DNA of 64,000 nucleotides from Angiostrongylus vasorum (Eukaryota; Nematoda; Chromadorea; Rhabditida; Metastrongylidae): NCBI GenBank assembly GCA_018806985.1, contig JADANN010000289.1:372001-436000 (forward strand), written 5' to 3'. The notes under the pieces were generated by a model. It saw only the letters and a program-made list of their open reading frames with translations. It had not been told where the DNA came from and searched no databases. How positions within the stretch are numbered: the stretch's first letter is position 1; each line of letters begins with the position of its first letter. Made by a program: the position numbers and the translations under genes. Positions 25,100 to 37,200 of the stretch are shown in pieces.

Positions 25100-28000
25100 T
25101 AATATTGCAACGGTGAAGACTGGTATAGTTGGATTGATTTACATCTTTTCGGTCTTAAACATTAGACTCGAACTATTTGTTTTCCAAAGCAAGTGGTCTT
25201 CTTGAACAAACTATCTATTAGTAATGTTAGTATCTCTTTGAAACTTCCTGTGCCCTCATATTCCGAGAGATCCTTTTTATTCTGTACTAGAAGCAACATT
25301 CACTAGGCGATGTCCGCCCGTCTCGCACTGTTTGCTGACATGCTTTATTTTTTGTGACTTACATCATCAGATCCTCAATGAAAGACTTCGATTTTGCCAT
25401 GCATCGTAAGGTCAGATGCTCAACATCTTCGTTCCATGCTTCGGCAGCTGGGAAATGCCTTGAGACTATAGCATCTTCTCAATATTAATCTTACCAAAAG
25501 CGATTTATTCTCTTCGCTTTTACTGTTTCTTGTTGAGAAATATGCGCAATTTGTTTACTCTGCTTTCCTAGAATAGAAATGGAGCTTATTTGTTGAGGGT
25601 GCAAAGATGTACTCCATTCTCAGTCATTTAGTTGTAAGTGATTGATTTAATCGACTGGCTACAAATTGAATATATGCAAGTACTTAACATGAGTGATCAT
25701 ATCTACATGATGAAGATATATGCCCTGATACCGCGGTGATTAAAGGTGCACTACAGTAAACATGTGGGCATCCATTTCTCTGAGGCCTGTGAAATGGTAT
25801 CAGATTTATCAGAGAGAATAAAAGGCTGACTTGGTATATCGATAGGCCCTATAAGTGGTATAAGCCTGATATGTCATTCACCCACAACGATGCTGTATGA
25901 AGTCGAATTCATAGAGCCTCCCTCAGGAATTGCCTACACCGAAAACTTTATTCCTTCTATGATATTTACATCTTAAAAATAAGTACAAAGTCACTTTTAG
26001 TTCATCAAAGAACTAATTATCAAGCGAAATATTGTGGGACTTAACGTTCTCACAAGTTAATTGCTTCATAATGGCGAAAGGATATTGTTATATGAGATTC
26101 GAAATATCCACAAGGAGAAGGACTTAGAGTAAATCTACATCAGAGCAGAGAAAGGCTAGTTAGCAGTGAATCATCTTTCGACAAAAGTAGCACAAAAGGA
26201 TCTCTTGCCAAAATTATGATACCTGCAATGAACATGAAAAGTATCTCTTAAGTAGAGCCGAATGGAGTTCTGATGCCCAATATATAGGCACATAGAAAAA
26301 TTACTGGTCATTTGATGGTTTTTGGAAGTCCAGCTGGTACTGGTTATGTGAAAATTGAGCGGAAATTTTCTACCAAAATAAGGATGACGGTTTCATGGCC
26401 TGTTAAGGCTGTGACGAAAAAAAAACGAATTAGAAAAACATGTTTGCCTTCACTTTGGCTAGCCAATTGTTATATTATACTTGTTATATTTATTTTATAT
26501 ATTCACTTGTTATATTTTTTGAATGTGTTTCCAATTTACTTAGTAGGCCACTACGTTTATTAGTAAGGATATCATAGCCAGTCTCTGTGCTGTCTTTGTA
26601 CATTATGGTAGACAACAGTCTTGCAAAAGTTAGATGTGATTCCCAAACGCAAGTCATTAATCCAATTCTCTCATTAATCTGCAACACTGCCTTCTCCAAC
26701 ACTGAAACTCAAGATTTCATTCCATTCAACTCTGGGATTAGCGTAGAAGATTGTTGTTGACTTGAAATCAACCACATTTGAGCTTTGCTCAAAAATTAAC
26801 GCGATGTACGAAACGTTCGACTCCATTTAGAATTCGCTTGAGAAATACACTAATTCACAACGTTGTCAATAAAGAAGTGCAGAGTGTGCTGCTAGAGCAC
26901 ATTATTTGGTCTGAACTGAATGACTAACGCAAATCCCAAAGTTGCTGACTCAGCCAATTTCGTGTAGGTATAGTGACCATAAGTATCTCCTACATTTCCT
27001 TACAAACATGTTACTATTAGAAACACTTTGCTGCTGGCCACATAATAGATCTGATAGGAATGACCTTTAAAAGTGGTTGATTCATGCTTAATATTAAGAC
27101 GGCATACTTTCTAGCTGTAGTACCGGAAAAGTTGCTTTGAACAACAAGTTGTGGAAAAGTTAGGTGTTCATAAAGGGGTTGGTATAACACCGAAGATTCC
27201 CAATAGTTACGAATATGTGCTTAGAGGCAGATTACTCTGCCTTTACAGTTCACAACTCTTAGATCTTTCTGGACAAAGTGAAATGTGAACCATAGTCATA
27301 TTAATGGTATTATAAAGCGATAATTTTTTTTCTAGGGTTTTACAGCACGGCTCAAATTACTACGGAGACTAGTACAAATGTCTAGGGACTTATGAAAAGC
27401 AACACTTGTTCAGTTAGTAAAAAAACAAGCAAAGTAGGAATTTTGATTCATTGGAATCGCGCAGATCATGGAAACGAGCCTTTGAGCGAAATTTGATAGA
27501 AAGTCTCCTGCCATTAAATGTTTGCTTCTTCAGTTAGATTTCATTGTATTTAATTTTTTCCATAAGCCATCATATCTTTTCGGAGTAAATCTTACTGAAT
27601 CTTACTTACTTAAGCACTATATATCTAACATGAATCGTCTTTGCGAAAAAATCACCACAGTATACAAAGACTTTTACGGTAAAATCACCTTCCGATCTAT
27701 AGCACTTCATGGTGCTGCTTCTTTGGTAGCTGAACATGTTCGATCAACCGTCTTATGGATCGATTAGGATCACTGATTTAGCATTCTCTGCAAATTTAAT
27801 GGTGCGATTCGTGTTCAAAAGTTTATTTTTTCTTTTTCGATTTCACTAAGATCTGCATTGATCGCTCCTCTAGGTGGGCGACGTTCGAGAATATTTCCAA
27901 TGTTTCGCGATAATACATAGCCTGTTCACAATGTGGTAGGGTGCATCCTCCTGTGTTTTTCGGCTGATCGACGAGCCTAACAGTGTCATTTCAACTTCTT

Positions 28001-30030
28001 CAAAACTTTTTGAAGTTTCATAGTGATTTTTTTTCAAACGAAACCAATGATGAATGATGGTGGTGACGGTTTCTCTGAGTTGAAATAGTAAGAAATGCAA
28101 TAAGCTTTCTAGTGAATGCTGTCGAACAGAACCTATGTCGGATACAGAGAGCTCATCGAACAACCTCAAACTCTTAGTGACAGGTTTCCTGTACGTGGCT
28201 TCAAATGTTAATCATTGAACCGCTTTCTTAGCAAAGTTGTGCTCATTTTTTGCTTTTGTATAGAGCGTTGAGAGGTTAACTACGTGTGTGATGTCCCTCA
28301 AAGTTCATCTATATCACATGTAAGCATCGAATCTCAGAGCATTCACCGGTATGATTTTCCTTCGTTCCGACCGCACGTTGAAATTGCTCACGGGGTTCGG
28401 CTTTGTCTACGAGATGCAAAAGATCCTTTTTTTCTTGCATCTTGTTAGGGGGAAAGGAATTCTATATCATGGCTGGATCGCCGAGCTATGCTGGTGCGTT
28501 GGTTTACTCCTGGCTTCGACTCTTTCGCAATTCGCCTGATCCCTACGGGGTGGGTTGAGGAGTTGATGGTGATCTCCTTATGTACATCATAGTTCAACGC
28601 TTACAGCGATGATCCCATAGCATACATAATGAGGTAGAGAACCATTAAGAGTGTCCTGAAAAGCTTGTAATGAAATTCTAATTCCGTCATTGTTTTTGTT
28701 TTGATGTCTATTAGGTATACTGTCTATCGCTCTTTGATTTCGAATTTTTTTGATAACATCGGCAGAAATGAGAATCAGCGGAAATTGTCCTTCTATTTGC
28801 AATTTGGATGCATTGCAGCACTTAAAATGTGGGTAGTAATAGTTGTTATATCTGCAAATGAATCCCCTATTTTTTGGTAAGGTGGGGGTTTACAATAAGA
28901 AAATTCCAAAAAATCCGGGTGATTTTTTCTTGTATTAACAACGTTAACCGAACGGCTCTATCCCCCCCCCCACCATCAAATCTTTCCGTTGGAAAATCTG
29001 TGTGCTCTCTTTCGATGTTAAGGTCTTTCCATTTTTTTCTTTCTTAAGGTTAAGGTAGATGTAAGGTGAGATCTTTCCTGGAAATAATTAGCGAAGTAAA
29101 AGGTGATAAGATGTACTTCTGTATACGATAATATGAGTGACTTTCACTTTTTCTTCACTGCCTTTTCGATGCTGTGTAGAAAAAACTATTTATGAAGACT
29201 TTGATATTTCTGATGTTTTTCTTTGTGATGCATTGAAGCAAATAAACAGGTTTCTTTCGAACATAAGAACAATTCTATTTTGAAAAATGCATTTATCACT
29301 TTGATCCGGATTAGAATGACATCATCACCAAAACATCTACAAATACGATCAGACCTGCCGTGTTTTGTCTCTGAACTTTAAATATGAAAAAAAGTAGTGC
29401 CGAAGCTGTCTTCATTCCTTCACTATAAAGAGCAGTTTTAACCAGTGTCGAGATTTATAGACCTGTGCTACAGAGAATCTACTCTTCTCTGGGTCTGCGA
29501 AGTGTCTGTATTACTTTAATGGAGAACTTTTTTCCCTGTGAACATAAAATTTACTACTGTGCGCTGAAGACGAAGCAGGGAAAATAAAAAATGCTGTGGG
29601 GAAAATACTGCTCGTATTTTGCGTCAGACTGGGAACAAAAAAGCTCGAGTTCGTGATTGCATCGAGAAGTGAACAGCAGAGGCTGAGCTGAGCGTTTAAG
29701 GAATCTTTACATCATTCAAATTGTCATGATGTTCTCAGAATTCACTTATTTCCATTCTTCCTCTTTCTTTTTTATTCAATTAAAACAGACGTTTCTACTA
29801 TTGGAAAAAGTAATGCTGAGGTAAATGGAGGCGTATAAAGCACATTATCGCTAGAGTGGTCATCACATGATGAAAGCAATCAGTTGAAAACAATTACATA
29901 CTTCCGTTGTAGTAAATACGCAAGTCGGTCGTCATTCAATTGTAGTCTTTCTAGTGAAAAACGCAAGAACCTTGTAACAAATTTTCATGTATAACAATAA
30001 TACGTATAGGTCGCTATACATCATTCGAAG
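25100..30030. other. Intergenic region without recognised genes
   Basis: AT-rich, with only short unconvincing open frames. A minus-strand 99-codon frame at 27870-28169, continuing upstream as TYRKPVTKSLRLFDELSVSD, could be an old reverse transcriptase relic, but I cannot place it in a family. A C-run is at about 28960-28972. I see no signal peptide, repeat array or RNA gene that I would defend. Confidence 0.5.
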
Positions 30031-30893
30031 CTAGTAGTAGCTGACGCATAATTTGAAGCGACACGGAAGTGGTTGGTTTTCGAGTACTGAAAACTATAAA
30101 TTCATTCCTACATTTCTTATTTTCTCTTTTCTCCAATTTTTTTCTTATACATAAAATATATATATATATATATCACGCTTATGTATTTCAAAAATGTACA
30201 ACACTTACTTTGCCTAATCGTTCTTTTTGGCAATAACACAGGTGCTAGTTGTACTGGCTCATCGACATAAGTCCGAGAGCTCAAGAAGTATGGATCTTCC
30301 TGAAATTTTATGGGATACGATATAAGAATACTTATTTATTGTTAGGTAAATAGAAAAAAGAAGGTTGGTGGGCATAGGCTGAACAGTCCTCAAATTCTTA
30401 CTAGCCCTTATTCACTTATACAAAATGAGATATTTTTTGAAAATGTATTCCAGTGCAATTATTTCGCTCGCACTGACACATGCTGAAATATGCACTACAG
30501 AAAATGAAAGAAGAGCAAAGAACAGCCGAAATTTGTCATGTTATCGTACAAAAAGATGCGTAAACTTTCTACGTATGAGTTGTATATGATTCACACATAA
30601 ATAAAGGTTGGCCAGCCAGCATGTGCTCATTTATCTTTGAGGAGGCATACAACTTAGTTTTTTTATCGAACTCTACAAATTGAAATAAAACCCACTAGAA
30701 ACCAGTGGTTATTACAGAAGAAATAAACGAAATTTTTTACAAGAATTGTTTTTTTTATTCTACGGCAGAAAGGGAAGGTTGTGTTTTCCTCTGAGCACCT
30801 ATATCTGGAGAACAGACTCACCAGGAACCGAGCATCCACGATGTAACCAGCAATAAATACGGCGATCAGTGTCAACAGTAGCGTTCTCAGCAT
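30031..30893 (-). CDS. Secreted cysteine-ring peptide precursor (3 exons, 72 aa)
   Basis: Exons 30893-30822, 30299-30209, 30086-30031; phases 0 and 1 match, donors are gtgagt and gtaagt, acceptors tttcag and ttttcag, stop TAG. Exon 1 is a classic signal peptide: MLRT, the hydrophobic run LLLTLIAVFIAGYI, then VDA as likely cleavage site. Exon 2 gives an acidic spacer (EDPYFLSSRTYVDEP) ending in PVLLPKRTIRQ, with Lys-Arg as a prohormone convertase site. Exon 3 gives ILENQPLP followed by CRFKLCVSYY and stop. Processing at KR would release a 22-residue peptide with a Cys-x4-Cys disulfide ring and a short aromatic tail, no Gly for amidation. The ring size equals that of urotensin II (CFWKYC), and the plan resembles somatostatin and allatostatin-C peptides; this is similarity of architecture, not proven homology. 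Only two Cys occur in the mature part. Expression in neurons or glands is inference. Confidence 0.75.
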
Positions 30894-31354
30894 TCCGTAT
30901 TACCTCAAATTAAGAGGCTTAAAACTAGAGTCGATTAAATAATTATCTTGAAAATATCTTGGGGTCGTAGTGATCAGTTGGACGGTTTACGTAGCAGTGT
31001 TATTAGAGTAATTAGTTTTTTTTTGAGGAAATATCTATCAACAAAAAAACTAGCGAATGAATAAGAAAATTGCGAGGAACAGTTGAGAAGAACGATCAGT
31101 GTGGTAGTTCGTTTCTGAACATGGAGGCGAATGCGGTTAGTGAAGTCATAGTAGATTATTCAAATAATTTGTTTTTGCTTGTAATCAAACTGAATGCAGC
31201 TCATAGTTGATATCATTGATATTAGTAATTTTAGTCGATAGTACCATACTATGTTATTAATGATTTTTTGTGGTGAAATATCGCTTACGTTGTATTCGTC
31301 GCTTTTTTTTATTAGACATTGTGCAAAACAAACTTATGTCACTAATATGTTTAA

Positions 31355-31600
31355 AAGGGCGCAGGTAGCGCAACGGTTTAGAGTACCCTGTGGTTTAGGC
31401 ATGTAGCTTTTGGTTCTATCCAACACCCCTGTTAAAGGAAGGTCTGCACCCTTTGGTGGAAACTATAATTTGATTGATCAGTAAGCCACTAGAAGCTATT
31501 TTATACGCCAAATATAAATTCAGTAATCTCCACGATTCTCTGTGAAGTCGAATGCATGGCACATCCATCAGGGTTTGATCGCCGCCAAATCCTTTGTCCT
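31355..31600 (+). repeat. Diverged tRNA-headed SINE
   Basis: Head GGGCGCAGGTAGCGCAACGG with TTGGTTCTATCCAAC as B-box-like segment. After it come a weakened core (AAGGAAGGTCTGCACCCTTT) and a tail with GTGAAGTCGAATGCATGGCA, which matches the family A tail. Confidence 0.6.
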
Positions 31601-31609
31601 TTTCATAAC

Positions 31610-34206
31610 TGAATGTACTCATAGAATTCAAAATTTCTATCCGTATTATGTTGAACTGATAAAATTTTCAGTGAAATTTATGTAATTGAACAATCCAACG
31701 AGAAGGACGCCTTACATTAGTGAACAACATAAACACTGAAAACGCTTTCATTTGAAATTAACATAATTTTCTTCCGTACTATGAAATTTTGATGCAAGCG
31801 GATGAATAGATTATCATCAATCGTATTTAGCAATCTGTTTTACTCCTTTAATAACTAGCCCTTAACGACTGCCAACTGACGGTAATTTCTCTATCACTAG
31901 AGAATATGAGAGGTGAGAACCCTCACAGATTTATGAAAGAGAGTTTTCTCTATCGCTTTAGTCCTACATATAGCTGTTATAAAATGCTTATTTAACTTTG
32001 GGTGCACTTCGAATTCAAATTCCTAAACAATACGAAACGAAGTTCAGAGCCTTAATGTTGCAACAGAGGCGCGATAACCGCAAGACCAAACAGTATATGT
32101 TGGGAAACAATGTCGTGTACTGGCGAACTGATTTTGCTCGTTCAATTGTTTCCGTGTTCAACTTACAAGCTTCAACAAAAGAAAAAAAAATGAAATGTCA
32201 GTGAAAAAAAGTAGGTTTCCTGGGCACGAGAAAATCAGAACTGCAGGATCATTAAATAGTAGTGTTTGTATCTGAGATATGTAAATTCTACCAGATTTTA
32301 TCTCATTTTGTAAAAATTTTTTTATGAGCTTAAGCATACTGGCTAACGCTTAAAGGCAGCCATTAACCACATGCATTGAAATCAATGCATGTGGATTGAT
32401 ATGTGTTGAAAAAGCTCCAAAACCATAAGATTAGGGAATTAAATCTTGTTACATAAAGCAGATCTTATTCCAAACAGTAAACAGTGTTAATTGATCGCTC
32501 TAATTCTAACTATCTGTCATCTAATGATCTCCTTGAGCATGAGGACGATTTTACACTACATCTTCTTTTCGTAAATTACCAATAAGAAATTATGCAGCAA
32601 CATTCTATCGGATGGAGCCGATGCTGAAAAATACAAAATATATAAGCGTTTCATAAATTACACAGGAACGCACCATTGCAAGTAATGGAATATTTAGCCC
32701 AATACAAAACGGAAGACTATCAACACAAGGCTCCCATGGAGAAAAGTCTTCACACGGGAAAGTCTATTTAAAGTCTGTGGTAACGTTAAAGGAAGCCCAT
32801 GTGATTGCTGGTTGCTCGTAAAAATTTTTTTTATAGAGACCTCACAAATTGCTAGGTTTAATCAACTTTCAAGAGCAGTTAGTTGCCTATTGTATGACGC
32901 ACATTATGTTGCAAAACTGGACAACACACTTAAGTGTTTTCTTACAAAAAACAAGGTGTTCAGTCGGTTAAAATATTTTGCAATAAGCACAGAGTATACA
33001 GTACATGTTAGATGTGTCACTGAAGCAACAATATTCACATGGTGAACCACTGACTATGATTTTGCTTAACTTAAGCATTGAATATCACCGGACTAGGTAC
33101 AGAGAGAATATTAGCGCTAAAAGGCAATCGGATATTAGTTAGGGAAAAGCTTCGCTGTGAGATTATGAGAATCGGCTATCAGCAAGATGAAAGAACAAAA
33201 AGAGCATGAATGAACGACGATATGTTTGAATGGAGAGCTATTTTGAAGCACTGCCTTCCCTATAATAGGCGGAGCCATGAATGACGTTGTAGATTCAAGA
33301 AGAGACTGGCCCATCCTTATTAGGCTAATAATGTAACTACTACAATTGAATTGTCACCTTGATTATGAATTAAGAATAACTAGGCTTATTACATTCTCAA
33401 TGTTTCCCGTTCAAACATCGGTGAGTAGTCATCGAGCACTTCATGATGTTGTACAGCTATTGGCTGTCCAGAAAATGAAAGCCAAACTAACTAGCATCTC
33501 CTGATATAAGCATCAGCGCCTTGCCTCTGGAAGCAGAAATCTTCGTATGAATTTATATAGATGCCTTACATTCAACAAGCAGTGGTTGCATATTCTTGCC
33601 TTGATATTTCACAAGCGTTAATGTAAACGTGACTGATAACAACATTACATAGCCCAAATCACCAGCTGTTCTATGGTATCATAAGTCCAATTCATAATTT
33701 CCCTCTAGTGTTTTCGACCTTCACCGTGGAGAGTTTTGTAGCTATTTGTGAGGTCACTACCTAGCAAGGTAATGAAGGAGTTCGGCATTTTCATAAGAGT
33801 GGACCTATCATACAAGTGGTACTTTCTTGGAAGGAATCCAATCCTAGAACCATATAACGATAAACCTCTCTTGAGTTCATTTACAATGGCGATTGGGTTT
33901 GGTGAAGAACTGAGAACGCTCTGGTAAGATTATCTCGGAACTCTAGGACTCTTCACAAAGATGAACCACTCAAACATCAACTAAGTAAGCTGTTTCATAT
34001 TTAATCATCGTGAACACATCAGAAACCAGATTTTCGCTTTGCCTGTTATGAGCGATATGAACGTTAATGTAAACACATTTATTCCTACTAAATGCGTTAA
34101 GAACGGCTAGCATCAATTTCATGAGTAAAATGTGCGATTCTTTAAGTTTAACGGCTGTATCTATACTGTTTAACTAATTCAACAGGGTTTGCAATATGCT
34201 TCAGTT
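31610..34206. other. Intergenic region without recognised genes
   Basis: AT-rich single-copy-looking sequence downstream of the metallophosphoesterase. A 68-codon plus-strand frame at 31998-32204 is Arg/Lys/Gln-rich and matches nothing I know. No RNA gene or repeat array was seen. Confidence 0.5.
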
Positions 34207-37200
34207 CTAAAATGTTTCAATGTCGTATTTGCTGAGATCGTCACTGAACGGGTAGAAAGTATAGCCGGTTGAATTACAGTGTGCCCAAATGGCGTTGATG
34301 TCACCTAAAACGTGAAGCGAATCCGTTTCGTTGATGTCATATGCGTCACGAGCAGCGAATCCAATTAAGGAACTCTCATTTCGAGATATTTGTAGCATCG
34401 TAAATCTGTTGTTGGGAACAGAACCGACATAGACGAATGGGACAGTGACACCATGAAGGCACATCGTCTTTACTTCGTGCATCGAATGTAAATGCGCAAA
34501 AAATACAGCTACCCTTTTCCGATGTCCTAGCGCTCTCGTCTCATAAATCCTGAACGACGATAGTTTGCCTGAACTTGATTGATTGAAATCCATAGACTAC
34601 CAGTCAGCAATCGTCTCGCGCATCTTTTTCCAGACGAGTTCCTTCACACTGATGCATATTGATTAGAATCGGTATGTCCATATCCTGTAATATATTCTAG
34701 TGTTTAATCACATTGACAAAATCTATGCGCGTCACAAAAGTTTCATTCATTAATTAGGTTCATTATAGTTGCCAAAGATTTGTGGTGAAAGGAAATTGTG
34801 AGGGAAATGAAATGTAATTACCTTCAGCAGCTTTAATTCTCTTTTGAGAAAATCCATTGCTGAATTCACTTTCCAGTCAACGAACAGTGATGAAAATCTT
34901 GTTTCGTAATCGACGGCATTATTTAGTTGAATTACTTGAGCACAGTTTTTTTCCTAAACCATTTGGAATCTTCGCCTGTAGGAGTGCGACAATTAAAAGT
35001 ACCAACAATTCCAAACTGACATATTAGAACACAAGTGTTACATACTAATTCTAATACAAAGGAAATTCACACACCAGTTACGCTGCAGACTCTCGTCGAA
35101 TATGCAAAAGATCCATCATACGTGACATCAAACGCGGATTTCACCCATCGACGGTAGTCCAATTCTAGTGACATATTCTTACCGTAGTTCGTAAACCTAG
35201 GAATTGGAAAGACATTCCAAGGGCGAGAGTGTTGTGGCTGGAATGCGATTGGCATTGAATAAAAGTGTGCAAGTGTTGGATTTCCGCCTATGACGTCATG
35301 TCGTCGTCTACTTTATCTAATTCCGTTACCACGTCATCATAGTGTGCGCACAGAAGTTGAAGGCGCAGTCGTTGACGTTGTTCTCGTAGTCGTGATTGCC
35401 CAGACCGATAAGGATTGGAACACTGAACGACCTCATCCAACCTGTCTAAATAGATCGTTCGTTTTGGTTCTGTCCAAATTGTACTGCAGCTCTGTATGTG
35501 ACACGTAGATGACAAAAACATGCAAACCGCGTCATTCCATTAGAACCTAAATTGCTGCTTGTGTTCCAACGTACCCAGAAATCAATGGGATCTCTTGGTT
35601 TTAAGAGAAACGATGACGTGAGACGACGATAGTAAAAAATATAAACCTCTTCTACAGTTGCTATTCTCAAAAAATCTCTCCAGCTTTTGGTTCGGTGTTA
35701 CAATGCGTGGTAACGGGTTAAAACTACTATGTGTATGGCTCTAGTCATGCTCACTGTGTGGTAATTAAAAGTTAGCTGTGTTAGACTAACATGTAATACT
35801 ACTCCAGTTTTCACTGTTTCCGAAGGCTTTGCAAATTAGTTTTGAATTAGGCAATCTTGTTTTTTACATATGTTTTTTACTTTACACTACCCGAAACCAC
35901 ATATATTGTGCAGATCACAATAGTCTTTGCATTCGATCCATTCGCTTATATCCATGCGGCCCAAAAAATCTTTAGAATTTTGCATTTGGATTCAGCTTTG
36001 TTTGAGAATTTTAGCTTTCTTTATCAATGTATTTAATGCAGATCGAGTCGTTTCTCACTGGAATTCTGGGATAGTCGCGCAAGGAAGTTCCAAGGTCTTC
36101 GTCATAAGCAGACACGAGCTCTAGTGTAGGGAGAGAACGAACTGATCTAAGAGCATTCTGGTACCTATTACGAAGTCGTGGGAACCCTTGTCAGGAGAGA
36201 TAGGATTGCTAGGTTGGTACTGGGTCGAACGATGAAGTTTTAAATATTGAACAGTGTCACCATCATTGGGCTATCCATGCCCTCTCTAGAAATTAAATGA
36301 ATGAAAAGTATGCAAAAAACAAGAATTAAACGACAAATCTATTGGCACAGAGAAAAGACGTTCACCTGAAACTCTTTGTATTGGTCTAGGTGACCGAAGT
36401 CAGTTAGGTCTCCATCGATGATTAGAGCTGATGGAGGATATCGCATTCTGCTTATCAAGCGATCCAGAGCCTACCGTAGAAAAAAAATCCGTAAACGATT
36501 TCGTATGTCTTAGTGAAAAATGAACCGCGATGTTTTGTTCTTCGGTCACGTTTTTTCTATCGTCTTTTCTTTAAGCATAGTCCGTTAAGCAGTTCATAAA
36601 ATAACTGGTGAAAAGATTTTATAATGCTTTAAGGTTAAAAACACGGTTAATGTGCTAATAGGTGCGAAGTGAATTGATGAATTAGTTAATACCACAGAAA
36701 CGTTATGACTTATTGATGCACAACTTAGATTTTCCATAGAAAGCAAGCTTTTCTTACCAGCCATGATTGAAAAGATATAATTAGTGTGGCACAACGAAAG
36801 AGAATGAAGATCGCCCTTGCAGACGCTAACTCTTGAAGTTACCTGCCTCTGCACTCGATTTGCGTATCGGCTCTCAATCTTAATACATCTCTTCTGCCCC
36901 CGCATGAGCTGTTTCATTCAACGATGGCCCGGGCCGCAAATACTAAAAAAATAAACGAATTTGTTGTGGAACTTAAATGAAGAATTGCAACTATTTGGAG
37001 AAGTCATATTCACTAGCTACACCAGCCCAGCTCAACTAAGGGTAAAGCATGAAACGTTCGACTTCGATCAATCGCTTAGGAAAGCGCCACATATTCCACT
37101 TCATTTAGCATCGCATACGTGATGCATACTGTCTTATACAAATGATTTGGGAGGGGGAGTGGTACCAGTGCAGCAAGTCAGTGCTTTCTACCTTCATAGA

